Origin: Acinetobacter rudis
GTDB lineage: Bacteria > Pseudomonadota > Gammaproteobacteria > Pseudomonadales > Moraxellaceae
DNA length: 39,614 bases
Assembly: GCF_000829675.1 (NCBI RefSeq)
Contig: NZ_BBRX01000039.1
Location: 1-39,614 of the forward strand
Reading direction: 5' to 3'
This document shows positions 19,096 through 28,521 of the stretch, piece by piece (within the stretch, counting starts at the first letter, position 1; the number at the start of each line of letters is the position of its first letter). The notes beneath the pieces were generated by a model. That model worked only from the letters and a program-made list of their open reading frames with translations, was not told the origin of the DNA and did no database searches. The translations under genes and the position numbers were made by a program.

Positions 19096-19464
19096 TCACT
19101 GGATGGTGAAGGTATAAGTACCATTCATGGCGTGTCCATCTGCACCAAGTGTTTTCCACTTTACGGTATACAGACCTTGGCTTAATGCAGGCATGGCAAT
19201 TTGAAATTTGCGATTTAAACTCGGGCTTACTTTAAACGGCAAAGTCATCTGTTGTTGCTGACGATATAATTGTAGACCTGCCAAAATTACAGGATCCGCA
19301 AATACAAGCTGTAAATGGCTGGGTGATTTTGCGAGCTTCGATTCAACTGCGGGTACTGATTGAATCAGACGGCTATGTGCCACGCTATAGCTTGAAACCG
19401 TAAATAAAGATAAACCAATAAAAAGCGATGTGCTGAATTGCAATGGCCGCTGTAAATTAAACAT
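19096..19464 (-). CDS. copC: Periplasmic copper-binding protein CopC
   Basis: About 122 residues with a signal peptide ending SYSVA, so the mature protein begins with His (HSRLIQSVPA), the N-terminal copper ligand of CopC. The C-terminal ADGHAMNGTYTF supplies the Asp and His of the Cu(II) site. The Met-rich Cu(I) loop of some CopC proteins is not evident, which suggests a Cu(II)-only type. I chose the ATG at 19462-19464 because GGAG lies 9 bases upstream; another ATG at 19468-19470 is only 3 bases from it. It lies between copS and copD, with a CopR-type box just upstream. Confidence 0.88.
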   Translation of the reverse strand: MFNLQRPLQFSTSLFIGLSLFTVSSYSVAHSRLIQSVPAVESKLAKSPSHLQLVFADPVILAGLQLYRQQQQMTLPFKVSPSLNRKFQIAMPALSQGLYTVKWKTLGADGHAMNGTYTFTIQ

Positions 19465-19546
19465 GCTCATAAACTCCGAGTCAGAAGGAAATACCAAACT
19501 TTGTCTGAGTATTTCAAACCGCTCTCGACAGCCTAATGACTTGAAA

Positions 19547-19562
19547 ATGATATTCTGGTCAT
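19547..19562 (-). promoter_or_regulatory. CusR/CopR-type box upstream of copC
   Basis: ATGATATTCTGGTCAT, with an AAA flank on the left, keeps the ATGA/TCAT ends, the 16-base length and the 4-base spacing of the CusR/CopR box, with two changes from the site at 18069-18087. It lies about 85 bases upstream of the copC start and downstream of copS. Confidence 0.65.
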
Positions 19563-19588
19563 TTAAATCGAGTCAATAAAGTGACGGA

Positions 19589-20965
19589 TTAATCCACAGG
19601 AAAGACCAAGCTAAATCGTACCCAACCCTCTTGGCTTTGCACCTCTATTTTGGCTTGATGTAACTCTAATATTGACTGAGTAATCGCTAGACCTAAGCCT
19701 GTGCCTTCTATAGTTTTCTGTCTTGATATATCAGCACGATAAAAGCGATCAAATAGATTGTCGAGCTGCGCCGATGTTAACGTTTCCGCTTGATTCTCAA
19801 TGTTTAAAACCACCTGTTTGGCACTTTGCTGATAATCAATTCGTATCGGTGTATTCGCTAGACCATACTGTATGGCATTGGCAATGAGATTACTCAGCGC
19901 CCTACGCAACATTTGTACATCACCGCTAATCGTTGCTTCGCCGTGATGCAGTAATTGCATACCCTTTTCGCTCGCCAAGGCATCATAATAATCAAGCAAA
20001 TTCGCCATCTCATGCTGTAGATCAATAGGCGCTCGATCAATTAACTCCAACTGGTGTTCTGCTTTAGCCAGAAATAAAAGATCCGCAGTCATTTTCGCAA
20101 GACGCTCAAACTCTTCTAAATTAGAAAATAGTACTTCTTGATAATCATGAATTGGACGTGTCTGAGATAAACAAACTTGAGTTTGTGTCATCAATACATT
20201 AATGGGAGTACGAATTTCATGGGCTAGATCTGAGGAAAAATTTGAGAGTTTATCCAGTGCTTTTTCTAGTCGAGTTAACATCTGATTAAACTCAGTTGCT
20301 AAAGATTTTAGCTCTATAGGAATATGGTCGAGATCTAAGCGCTGTGTCAGATTTTGTGCCGTTATACCTTTCACCACATGGCTCATTTTAACAATCGGAT
20401 TTAAACCACGTCTAACTGCGAGCCAAGCGAAAATCACTAAGCCAAGCATCCCCAATAAACCAATGATTTTGAGTTGTCGACTAAACTGCAGCATAAATAA
20501 ATGGTGCGCGGTATTATCAATCGCGACAGTAATTAAAAATGTTTCTTGGCCCATATTACGTACAAATGGTTTGTTAATTACATAACCACGATAAGTTCGA
20601 TCGGTAATCTCCCATTCAAACCAATTTTGGTTTAACACTTTTATTGGCCGACCAGCATCTAGATGTGCAAAGCTATTAAATAAAAACTGCTGATTTTCAC
20701 GCTGTACCATGACCATTAATTCATCATGACCAATCATGGTCTGCTGTAAGGCAGCATGAAACTGCTGATCACTAAACTGCTGGCTTTCTAATAAATGTTG
20801 AATTAACTCAACCTTACCATCGAGTACTTTTTTATCTTGTTGATCAAAATGTTCAAGTACCAAATGATGAATTACTGCTCCCATAACAAGCAGGGTACAT
20901 ACAGAAATAATCGCAAAGATAAAAGTGATTCGAAAACTGAGTGAATCATATAACGATCTTAACAT
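19589..20965 (-). CDS. copS: Copper-type sensor histidine kinase
   Basis: A 458-residue inner-membrane kinase. TM1 (about 11-31) and TM2 (about 166-184) enclose a periplasmic sensor domain; HAMP follows (about 185-240), then HisKA with the phospho-acceptor His249 (SSDLAHEIRTP), and the ATPase domain with N-box NLIANAIQYG and GTGLGL. This is the heavy-metal sensor kinase layout of CusS/CopS/PcoS. The frame could begin at a TTG inside copR, but the ATG at 20963-20965 follows the copR stop by 4 bases, the classical coupling. The copper assignment rests on the copCD neighbours and boxes. Confidence 0.87.
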   Translation of the reverse strand: MLRSLYDSLSFRITFIFAIISVCTLLVMGAVIHHLVLEHFDQQDKKVLDGKVELIQHLLESQQFSDQQFHAALQQTMIGHDELMVMVQRENQQFLFNSFAHLDAGRPIKVLNQNWFEWEITDRTYRGYVINKPFVRNMGQETFLITVAIDNTAHHLFMLQFSRQLKIIGLLGMLGLVIFAWLAVRRGLNPIVKMSHVVKGITAQNLTQRLDLDHIPIELKSLATEFNQMLTRLEKALDKLSNFSSDLAHEIRTPINVLMTQTQVCLSQTRPIHDYQEVLFSNLEEFERLAKMTADLLFLAKAEHQLELIDRAPIDLQHEMANLLDYYDALASEKGMQLLHHGEATISGDVQMLRRALSNLIANAIQYGLANTPIRIDYQQSAKQVVLNIENQAETLTSAQLDNLFDRFYRADISRQKTIEGTGLGLAITQSILELHQAKIEVQSQEGWVRFSLVFPVD

Positions 20966-20969
20966 TGCT

Positions 20970-21677
20970 TTAATCTTCAACTGGGTGGATGAACTCAGCC
21001 GCTTCTTCAGTTAACTCCAACACATAACCCATGCCACGGACATTTTGGATGAGTTTAGGTTTATGCGGATCATCAATCTTATTGCGTAAACGTTTAATTG
21101 CGACTTCAACAACGTTGGTATCACTTTCAAAGTTCATATCCCAAACCAAAGAGGCAATTAGTGAGCGCGGTAAAATTTCACCTTGGCGGCGCATAAATAA
21201 TTCCATAAGCGCAAATTCTTTTGCTGTTAAATCGATCTTCTGCCCAGCTCGTGTTACGCGTCGTTTACGCAAATCTAATTCAATATCTGCAATGCGAATC
21301 GTGTGATCTTCACGTTGCTGTGTACGACGTAATAGATTTTTAATCCGCGCTAATAGTTCAGCAAAGGCAAAGGGCTTAATCAGATAATCATCTGCGCCCA
21401 AATCGAAACCCTTCACTCGATCTTCAACTTGATCACGTGCTGTTAAAAATAATACTGGATTGGTTTTACCATAAATACGAACCCGCTTTAAAATTTCCCA
21501 GCCATTCATATGGGGCAACATTACATCAAGAATCATTAACTCATAATCTTCATTCATTGCCAATTCTAGCCCTAACCAACCATCCGTAGCCAAATCGACA
21601 GTAAAACCAGCTTCGCTTAAGCCCTGCTTTAAATAATTTCCTGTTTTTAACTCATCTTCGACCAGTAATATTCTCAT
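20970..21677 (-). CDS. copR: OmpR-family response regulator, copper type
   Basis: A 235-residue two-domain regulator. The receiver domain has the acidic pocket VEDE (6-9), phospho-acceptor Asp51 (LMILDVMLP), a Thr in FLTARD and a Lys in LIKPFAF. The winged-helix C-terminal domain shows [15 protein letters not shown] and the recognition part [18 protein letters not shown], followed by the usual RGMGYVL. It is the first gene of the copRS pair and diverges from the dsbC-like gene. It likely binds the boxes upstream of copC and the dsbA-like gene. Confidence 0.88.
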   Translation of the reverse strand: MRILLVEDELKTGNYLKQGLSEAGFTVDLATDGWLGLELAMNEDYELMILDVMLPHMNGWEILKRVRIYGKTNPVLFLTARDQVEDRVKGFDLGADDYLIKPFAFAELLARIKNLLRRTQQREDHTIRIADIELDLRKRRVTRAGQKIDLTAKEFALMELFMRRQGEILPRSLIASLVWDMNFESDTNVVEVAIKRLRNKIDDPHKPKLIQNVRGMGYVLELTEEAAEFIHPVED

Positions 21678-21859
21678 TGAATAACACCACAGCTCATCTC
21701 AATACTTGCCTATCATAAAGATAAAGTAAGTATTTTTAGAAAAATAACAAAAATGTAATTTTTCAGTCATGTTGATGTTTAAATCCAAAAATTAGCATAC
21801 GACCTTTGTTAAACGAACTTTAAATTATTCACGTCTTTACAAAGGATCTGAGCGCGAAA

Positions 21860-22642
21860 ATGAAAATATTGCTTCCAGTAATCACTGTCCTAACGTTACA
21901 CCTTAGTCTGCTCAATCCAGCATTTGCTCAAAAAGATTATCAAAGCAACTTAAATACATCGAGTATAAAACCACAGATCAAATCTACTGAACGCCATTTA
22001 CTTGAAAAAAACTTAGCAAAAAATTTCCCTGATCTACAAATTAATCATATTGAATCAACACCACTTTCAGGTATTTATGAAATCGGTGTGGATGATCGGC
22101 TTGTTTATACGGACACAGCAGCTCAATATTTCTTTGTCAGCCACTTATTCGACTTCAAACAACAAAAAAATCTCACTGAACAACGTCTACAACAACTCTC
22201 AAAGATTGATATTCAAAAGCTACCTCTAAACCAAGCCATTAAAATTGTTAAAGGCAATGGTTCACGACACCTATATATATTGAGTGATCCTGACTGCCCA
22301 TTCTGTCAGAAACTTGAACAAGAATTGAGCCAGCTCAATAACCTCACCCTATATATCTTTCCTTACCCTATCAAAGAATTGCATCCCAATGCTGAACAAA
22401 CTGCCAAACAAATTTGGTGTGCTCCTGACCGTGCAGCTGCATGGGAAAACTACATGTTAAGAAAACAGTTACCAGCAACAACTACCGCATGTAACACTGA
22501 GGTTCTTGCTCAAAATATAAAACTTGGCAAACAACTTAAAATTACAAGTACACCTACTTTATTTTTAGCCGATGGCCAGCGAATCACGGGAGCGAGAAGT
22601 AGTGAAGAGATCGAGGCTTTATTAAAAACTGTGCCTAAATAA
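21860..22642 (+). CDS. dsbC: DsbC-like disulfide isomerase
   Basis: A 260-residue periplasmic protein with a signal peptide (about 1-23, ending PAFA). The N-terminal part (about 45-115) fits a DsbC/DsbG dimerisation domain (LAKNFPDLQINHIESTPLSGIYEIG). The catalytic thioredoxin domain has CPFC (SDPDCPFCQKL) and a cis-Pro loop TSTPTLFLADG. It should reshuffle wrong disulfides. It diverges from copR; in E. coli DsbC protects against copper-induced misoxidation, so the position is suggestive. A further Cys pair (WCAP, TACN) could form the structural disulfide. Confidence 0.87.
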   Translation: MKILLPVITVLTLHLSLLNPAFAQKDYQSNLNTSSIKPQIKSTERHLLEKNLAKNFPDLQINHIESTPLSGIYEIGVDDRLVYTDTAAQYFFVSHLFDFKQQKNLTEQRLQQLSKIDIQKLPLNQAIKIVKGNGSRHLYILSDPDCPFCQKLEQELSQLNNLTLYIFPYPIKELHPNAEQTAKQIWCAPDRAAAWENYMLRKQLPATTTACNTEVLAQNIKLGKQLKITSTPTLFLADGQRITGARSSEEIEALLKTVPK

Positions 22643-22650
22643 AAAAAATA

Positions 22651-22687
22651 GAAACTGAAACCGACCCCATACTCTTGGTTCAGTTTC
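22651..22687 (-). terminator. Terminator of the aldehyde dehydrogenase gene
   Basis: Stem GAAACTGAAACC / GGTTCAGTTTC, with one unpaired base and a 14-base loop. On the minus strand it is followed by TATTTTTTTT, a good T-tract. It lies between the convergent dsbC-like and aldehyde dehydrogenase genes. Confidence 0.8.
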
Positions 22688-22700
22688 AGTCTTCTTCGTT

Positions 22701-24188
22701 TTAATAACGGATCATCACAGACTTTAATTCGGTGTAGTCCTCAATAAACGCATCTGAAAATTCACGCCCTTGACCTGATGCCTTTACTCCACCAAATGGC
22801 ACAGCAGGATCAAGAAATGTATGCATATTAACCCAGACTGAACCTGCTTCAATTTGTGGAATAAGACGTAAGGCTTTGGCTAAATCATTGCTCCAAACAC
22901 TTGCTGTTAAACCAAAGCGTGAATGATTCATCATCGTTATCAATTCTTCATCACTTTCAAATGCAATAACATCGACCACTGGACCAAATGTTTCCTCGAT
23001 AAATAAGGGATCATCAACACCTGTTACTTTTAACAATGTTGGCTCTACAAAATAACCGATGCCAGCTAAAACTTTCCCACCACTAATCACTTGATCATTG
23101 TTTTGTGCCATCTGCAAATACTGTTTGACCTTATCGAAATGGGCTTTGTTTGAAAGTGGTCCAAACATCGTTGATTCATCCAAAGGTGAACCAATTTTAA
23201 ATTGTTGAATCGCACCTGTAAGCTTTTCAATAAACTCGTCATATTTAGACTGATGAATAAAGAAACGTTCAGGAGCAGCACAGACTTGGCCTTGATGTAC
23301 AAAAGTCGCTTGGAGCAAAGTGGGTAATATCTCATCAATATTTGCATCTGCTAAAATTGCAGCTGCATTTTTTCCACCAAGCTCTAAACTCACCCGAGTT
23401 AAATCATTTTTCATTGCTTGTTGCCCAATGGCAATGCCTGTTGGCACAGAACCCGTGAACGAGACTTTTTTAATATACTTAGAATCAATCAAGTATTGCC
23501 CAGTTTGACCTGTTCCAGTAACGACATTAATTACACCAGCAGGAATTCCTGCTTCGATGGCTAATTCGGCTAAACGTAATAATGAAAGCGTCGTGAATTC
23601 ACTCGGCTTTAATACAATGGTACAACCTGTGGTCAATGCTGCACCAATTTTCCAACAGCCAATCATTAATGAAAAATTCCACGGCACAATTCCAGCAACT
23701 ACACCTATCGGTTGTCGCATGGTATATGCCGTATATTTTTCTCCCTGCATTGAAGGAATAGAGGGCTGCATGGTTTGTCCATGAATTTTGGTGGCCCAAC
23801 CGGCAAAGTATCTTAAGAAGACGACTGTTTGAGCGACTTCTAAATGTCTAGATAAATTAATCAATTTACCTGTCGTGAGTGTTTCTAACTGCGCCAACTC
23901 CTCTGCATGTTGCTCAACCAAATCCGCTAACTTATTGAGCTTTTGTCCACGCTCATAAGGTGAGGTATCTGCCCAAGCATGATGAAAAGCATCGTGGGCA
24001 CTTTGTACAGCTTGATCAACCTCATGCTCTGTCGCAACTGCAATTGTTGCAATCACCTGCTCTGTAGCAGGATTGACCAACGCTACACGTTCAGAAGACT
24101 CGGCATCTGTGCACTGACCATGGATGAAATGTCCATGTTGACGGGTGATAAATTGCTGTACGCTTGCTAAAATTTGTACTTCACTCAT
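22701..24188 (-). CDS. Aldehyde dehydrogenase, FeaB/PadA (arylacetaldehyde) type
   Basis: A 495-residue NAD-dependent aldehyde dehydrogenase with Asn171 (GIVPWNFSLM), Glu269 (SLELGGKN) and nucleophile Cys303 (HQGQVCAAPERF). From memory it resembles E. coli FeaB (phenylacetaldehyde dehydrogenase) over its whole length, including VQQFITRQHG, VEQHAEELAQLETL and the C-terminal SVWVNMHTFLDPAVPFGG. It would turn phenylacetaldehyde or indole-3-acetaldehyde into the acid. It follows the GMC gene on the same strand by about 45 bases, and a FeaR-like regulator lies upstream of both. Substrate preference is inferred. Confidence 0.83.
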   Translation of the reverse strand: MSEVQILASVQQFITRQHGHFIHGQCTDAESSERVALVNPATEQVIATIAVATEHEVDQAVQSAHDAFHHAWADTSPYERGQKLNKLADLVEQHAEELAQLETLTTGKLINLSRHLEVAQTVVFLRYFAGWATKIHGQTMQPSIPSMQGEKYTAYTMRQPIGVVAGIVPWNFSLMIGCWKIGAALTTGCTIVLKPSEFTTLSLLRLAELAIEAGIPAGVINVVTGTGQTGQYLIDSKYIKKVSFTGSVPTGIAIGQQAMKNDLTRVSLELGGKNAAAILADANIDEILPTLLQATFVHQGQVCAAPERFFIHQSKYDEFIEKLTGAIQQFKIGSPLDESTMFGPLSNKAHFDKVKQYLQMAQNNDQVISGGKVLAGIGYFVEPTLLKVTGVDDPLFIEETFGPVVDVIAFESDEELITMMNHSRFGLTASVWSNDLAKALRLIPQIEAGSVWVNMHTFLDPAVPFGGVKASGQGREFSDAFIEDYTELKSVMIRY

Positions 24189-24231
24189 TCTATTTTCCTA
24201 GATAATTCTCTAAATACTTGAACGACAACAA

Positions 24232-25839
24232 CTAACCCATTTGATTCAAAATAAAGTCTGCACCACGTTCACCAATCATGATAGCGATTGCATTGGTATT
24301 GCCACTTGGAACTTGTGGACAAATTGAACAATCCACCACGCGCAGGTTATCAAAACCATGAACTTTTAAGTTTTGCTCCGTGACTGAGTCTTGTGGCGAA
24401 TTGCCCATTTTGCAGCTGCCCGCAGGGTGATATACCGTTTTAATATTTTGGCGCATCCACTGATCAATTCCTGCAATATCCTCTGGCTCAATATTCGCTG
24501 GCTCAATCACTTCTTTCACGATAGCTTTCAAAGCAGGTTGTTGTAATAAACGCAGTCCTGCCTGTACCGCACGAATATTGGCATCAATATCTTCTTGATG
24601 ACCAAGATAGTTTGGATCAATGATAGGCAATTCATTTGGATCTCTACTCTTTAAACGTAAAGATCCACGTGCTTTGGGTTGCACATGCCCAACTTTAATC
24701 GTCAAACCATGCTGCTGCGCTGCCGACTTTTCACCAGGTGTATTATCAAAATTATCCAGTACAGGTAAGAAGTGGAACTGTACATCAGGTCGGCCAAGAT
24801 TAATGGTATCGAGAAAACCTCCACCTTCTAAAATATTAGAGGTCAATAAACCTGAACGGGTGAAACGCCACTGTAAAAAATGACGAACTGCCTTAAAACC
24901 TTGATCCTCACCCAAAAGACTATTCTGAGTTGTAAGCGTTGCATTAACCGACATGTGCAAATGATCATGAAAATTCTCACCGACAGGTAAATCTTGAATA
25001 CACTCAATACCCAACTCTTCTAAATGCTGTTTGGGCCCAATACCAGAAAGTAGTAAAACTTTTGGACTACCAATCGCACCTGCACTTAAAATCACTTCTT
25101 TTTTCACATTTATTGTCACAGGTGGCTTTCCATCAAGGCTATAAATGACGCTGGTAGCTTGCTGTGCTTGAGTTTCAATTTTATGCACCAATGCACCTGT
25201 GATTACGGTCAGATGAGGATCATGCCGAACAGACTTCAAATAGGTTTGTGCTGTACTGGCTCTTTCCCCCCTTTGGGTCGTTGTTTGATAAAAACCGACA
25301 CCGGCCTGATCCCATCCATTTAGATCATTGACATAAGTCATGCCCATCTCTTGACTCGCGCGAATACACGCCAGCGTTAAAGGATGACGATATCGGTTTT
25401 CACTGACTGGCAACATTCCATTTTGCCCATGAAATTCATCCGATAGACTTTCATTATTTTCTGCTTTCTTAAAGAAAGGCAAAACATCTTGATAAGACCA
25501 ACCATCACAGCCCCATTCTGATGCCCATAAGTCATAGTCCTGACGTTGTCCTCGACAATACACCATCCCATTCACTGAACTGCCACCACCTAATACTTTG
25601 CCCTGAGCTAAAATCATTTCACGTTGATTACAGTGCTGTTGTGGGGTTGTCATGTATGACCATGATTTTTGTTGAAAGACTTTGACCACTGTTGCAGGAA
25701 TTTGATGAAACATACTGTGATCACGAGTACCTGCTTCTAATACCAATACGCGCCCAGCCTTAGCTTGCAATAATCTTGTGGCAACCACGCAGCCTGCTGA
25801 TCCTGCTCCGATAATGATATAGTCATATTCTTGATGCAT
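24232..25839 (-). CDS. GMC-family alcohol oxidoreductase (choline dehydrogenase-like)
   Basis: A 535-residue FAD enzyme of the glucose-methanol-choline family. The Rossmann FAD motif GAGSAG lies at 11-16 with Glu at the end of beta-2 (VLVLEAG). GMC signature 1 (GKVLGGGSSVNGMVYCRGQ) and signature 2 (GAIGSPKVLLLSGIGP) are present, and the catalytic His/Asn region is in YHPAGSCKMG and VPSGNTNAIAIMIGERGAD. It likely oxidises a primary alcohol to an aldehyde, which the next gene would oxidise further. The exact alcohol is unknown; choline, alkanols and arylethanols are all used by relatives. GGAAG precedes the ATG. Confidence 0.85.
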   Translation of the reverse strand: MHQEYDYIIIGAGSAGCVVATRLLQAKAGRVLVLEAGTRDHSMFHQIPATVVKVFQQKSWSYMTTPQQHCNQREMILAQGKVLGGGSSVNGMVYCRGQRQDYDLWASEWGCDGWSYQDVLPFFKKAENNESLSDEFHGQNGMLPVSENRYRHPLTLACIRASQEMGMTYVNDLNGWDQAGVGFYQTTTQRGERASTAQTYLKSVRHDPHLTVITGALVHKIETQAQQATSVIYSLDGKPPVTINVKKEVILSAGAIGSPKVLLLSGIGPKQHLEELGIECIQDLPVGENFHDHLHMSVNATLTTQNSLLGEDQGFKAVRHFLQWRFTRSGLLTSNILEGGGFLDTINLGRPDVQFHFLPVLDNFDNTPGEKSAAQQHGLTIKVGHVQPKARGSLRLKSRDPNELPIIDPNYLGHQEDIDANIRAVQAGLRLLQQPALKAIVKEVIEPANIEPEDIAGIDQWMRQNIKTVYHPAGSCKMGNSPQDSVTEQNLKVHGFDNLRVVDCSICPQVPSGNTNAIAIMIGERGADFILNQMG

Positions 25840-26443
25840 CTGGCTTCTTCCTTTCCATTCATCGCTATGTGCTGATAATCAGCACAGCCTTGTCCCACGG
25901 TTTTAATAGGTCTATTGCAGTAATAACTGTGTAGGTATTAAGTTTTCGCTCACAGCGCTGTGAGTCATCCTTTCGCATCTCTTTTAGTATCATCACATCC
26001 TGTCTTGGTTTTTTAATACATTCAAAACTCAATGACTTTTTGCGAAATATAACAATAAATCCCTGAAGCAAAATTGTATTGCTCTATATAACTTTGTATT
26101 TCACCCTTCAATTTGATCACTTTTCAGGCTTACCTTTCTTGTCTACCAATGACCTAAGCGATGTCCATACATGACATTCTTCTATTATCTATTTAATTTT
26201 TTATATGCGTAAAAAGGAAAATAGCCAAATTAACTAGTTTTAATCTAATACTCTACATCGGAACGATCCTCCTTAAAGCTAAGTAAAGCGCCCTATATGG
26301 ATTGTCATTGACCGATTAAAAGAACAAAATCGCATGCAGTTTTCAGGCTTAATATTATTGATCAACCTGATTTATCACCTATCGATAAGGCTTAATTTAG
26401 GAGGGTGTATTTAAAATTATTTTTTTGAAAAAATTAAAGCTGT
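25840..26443. promoter_or_regulatory. Long leader region of the GMC gene with two palindromes
   Basis: About 600 bases without a supportable gene separate the AraC gene from the GMC gene on the same strand. Two perfect palindromes occur: GTGCTGA-TAA-TCAGCAC at 25869-25885, 30 bases before the GMC start, and CTCACAGCGCTGTGAG at 25949-25964. Both are stronger than expected by chance and suit dimeric regulators. The left part near 26411-26440 is an A/T hairpin that may end the AraC transcript. Confidence 0.65.
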
Positions 26444-27376
26444 CTATAAAACTTGTTCACTGCTTTGTATTTCCCGAAATTTCCTAGGTGATATACCATA
26501 GACTTTTTTAAATATTTTAGAGAAATGCGCGCTGCTGCCAAAACCCCACTTTAAAGCAATTTCAGTGATGGATAGCTTTTTATTATTTAAATCCTTCAAC
26601 TCAAATTTTATTTTTTCTAAGCGTTTTATTTGAATGTATTTATTGACTGATTGTTGTTCGACACCAAATAAACGATATAAATGTCTTAATGAAACACCTA
26701 TATGATCCGCAACAACTTGTGGGGAAAGCTTTGCATGAGTTAAATTTTCTAAAATATAACGCTCCGCTTTATGTTTTAACGAATCGACTACTCGCATATT
26801 TTTATAGTGGATCGTGGGTTTAAGTAACGCAATTAACGCGTCTTCAAAGGCATTACCATCTTCTTTAGCATACCAAACTTCAATATTATCTCTTGAGATT
26901 GTCTGCAGCATATTCTTCAATAAATGGGCACTCATATTATGATTAATTAACTTGCCAAAATGCTCTGTGGTAATCCCCTGTTTGAAGAGTTTATCTCGGG
27001 ACAAATGAACTGAGATATGACTAAATAAACCTTGAGGATACATTGCAATATGCTCATCCGAATCTAATAATACAATGTCACCTTCACTTAAAAATAAAGT
27101 TTCATCGTGATATTTCAACAGCATTTTGCCTGTATATTGCAAGATCAAAAAACAAAAGCGATCTTTAACCCGATCTAAAATACCTGATCGTCTCTCGATG
27201 AAACTTGCATTACTTTTTATAAAAGCAATTTCTGTTTGACCCAGTAGGAAGGAGTTTACTTCACCAATAAACAGTGAACTCTGCCCATCAAAGCGTGTCT
27301 CAAACTCTCCACATATCCCTTGAATATGCTGTGTCCATGTACTGATTTTATTGTTAATTGCATATCTCACATCCAT
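26444..27376 (-). CDS. AraC-family regulator, FeaR-like
   Basis: About 310 residues. The N-terminal half has the AraC-binding-like layout seen in FeaR (IQGICGEFETRF, FCFLILQYTGKMLL, EGDIVLLDSDEH). The C-terminal AraC DNA-binding domain (about 205-310) has two helix-turn-helix units (SPQVVADHIGVSLRHLYRLF; ITEIALKWGFGSSAHFSKIFKKVYGISP). FeaR controls the arylethylamine and arylacetaldehyde genes tynA/feaB in E. coli, and here a FeaB-like gene lies two genes downstream on the same strand. I chose the ATG at 27374-27376; an upstream TTG is possible. Inducer and targets are inferred. Confidence 0.83.
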   Translation of the reverse strand: MDVRYAINNKISTWTQHIQGICGEFETRFDGQSSLFIGEVNSFLLGQTEIAFIKSNASFIERRSGILDRVKDRFCFLILQYTGKMLLKYHDETLFLSEGDIVLLDSDEHIAMYPQGLFSHISVHLSRDKLFKQGITTEHFGKLINHNMSAHLLKNMLQTISRDNIEVWYAKEDGNAFEDALIALLKPTIHYKNMRVVDSLKHKAERYILENLTHAKLSPQVVADHIGVSLRHLYRLFGVEQQSVNKYIQIKRLEKIKFELKDLNNKKLSITEIALKWGFGSSAHFSKIFKKVYGISPRKFREIQSSEQVL

Positions 27377-27459
27377 GTACCTCAACTGAAATAGATGAAA
27401 TCATCAGCGACTGCCAAGATTTTACTCAAGTGAATATCGATCTCAGCAGTCCGCATGGA

Positions 27460-27487
27460 GTAACAAATCATATCCTTGATTTATTAC
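27460..27487 (-). terminator. Weak hairpin after the iac operon
   Basis: GTAACAAATCA / TGATTTATTAC pairs with one mismatch around a 6-base loop, starting 9 bases after the last iac gene. There is no T-tract, so termination may be partial and the FeaR-like gene downstream could receive read-through. Confidence 0.45.
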
Positions 27488-27496
27488 TCACTCTAT

Positions 27497-28471
<975 letters not shown>

Positions 28472-28521
28472 TTATCTTATTTCTGTCCTATGGCTCATCT
28501 GGTGCAATCAGATCGAACTCA

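Noticed and set aside
21740..21780. CopR-type box between copR and dsbC
   Set aside because: The best match, ATGTAA to AGTCAT, has a 6-base spacer instead of 4 and weak half-sites, so it does not meet the same standard as the two listed boxes.
25865..26071. 68-residue reading frame in the GMC leader
   Set aside because: It covers both palindromes, has no ribosome-binding site or recognisable features, and looks like chance in non-coding DNA.
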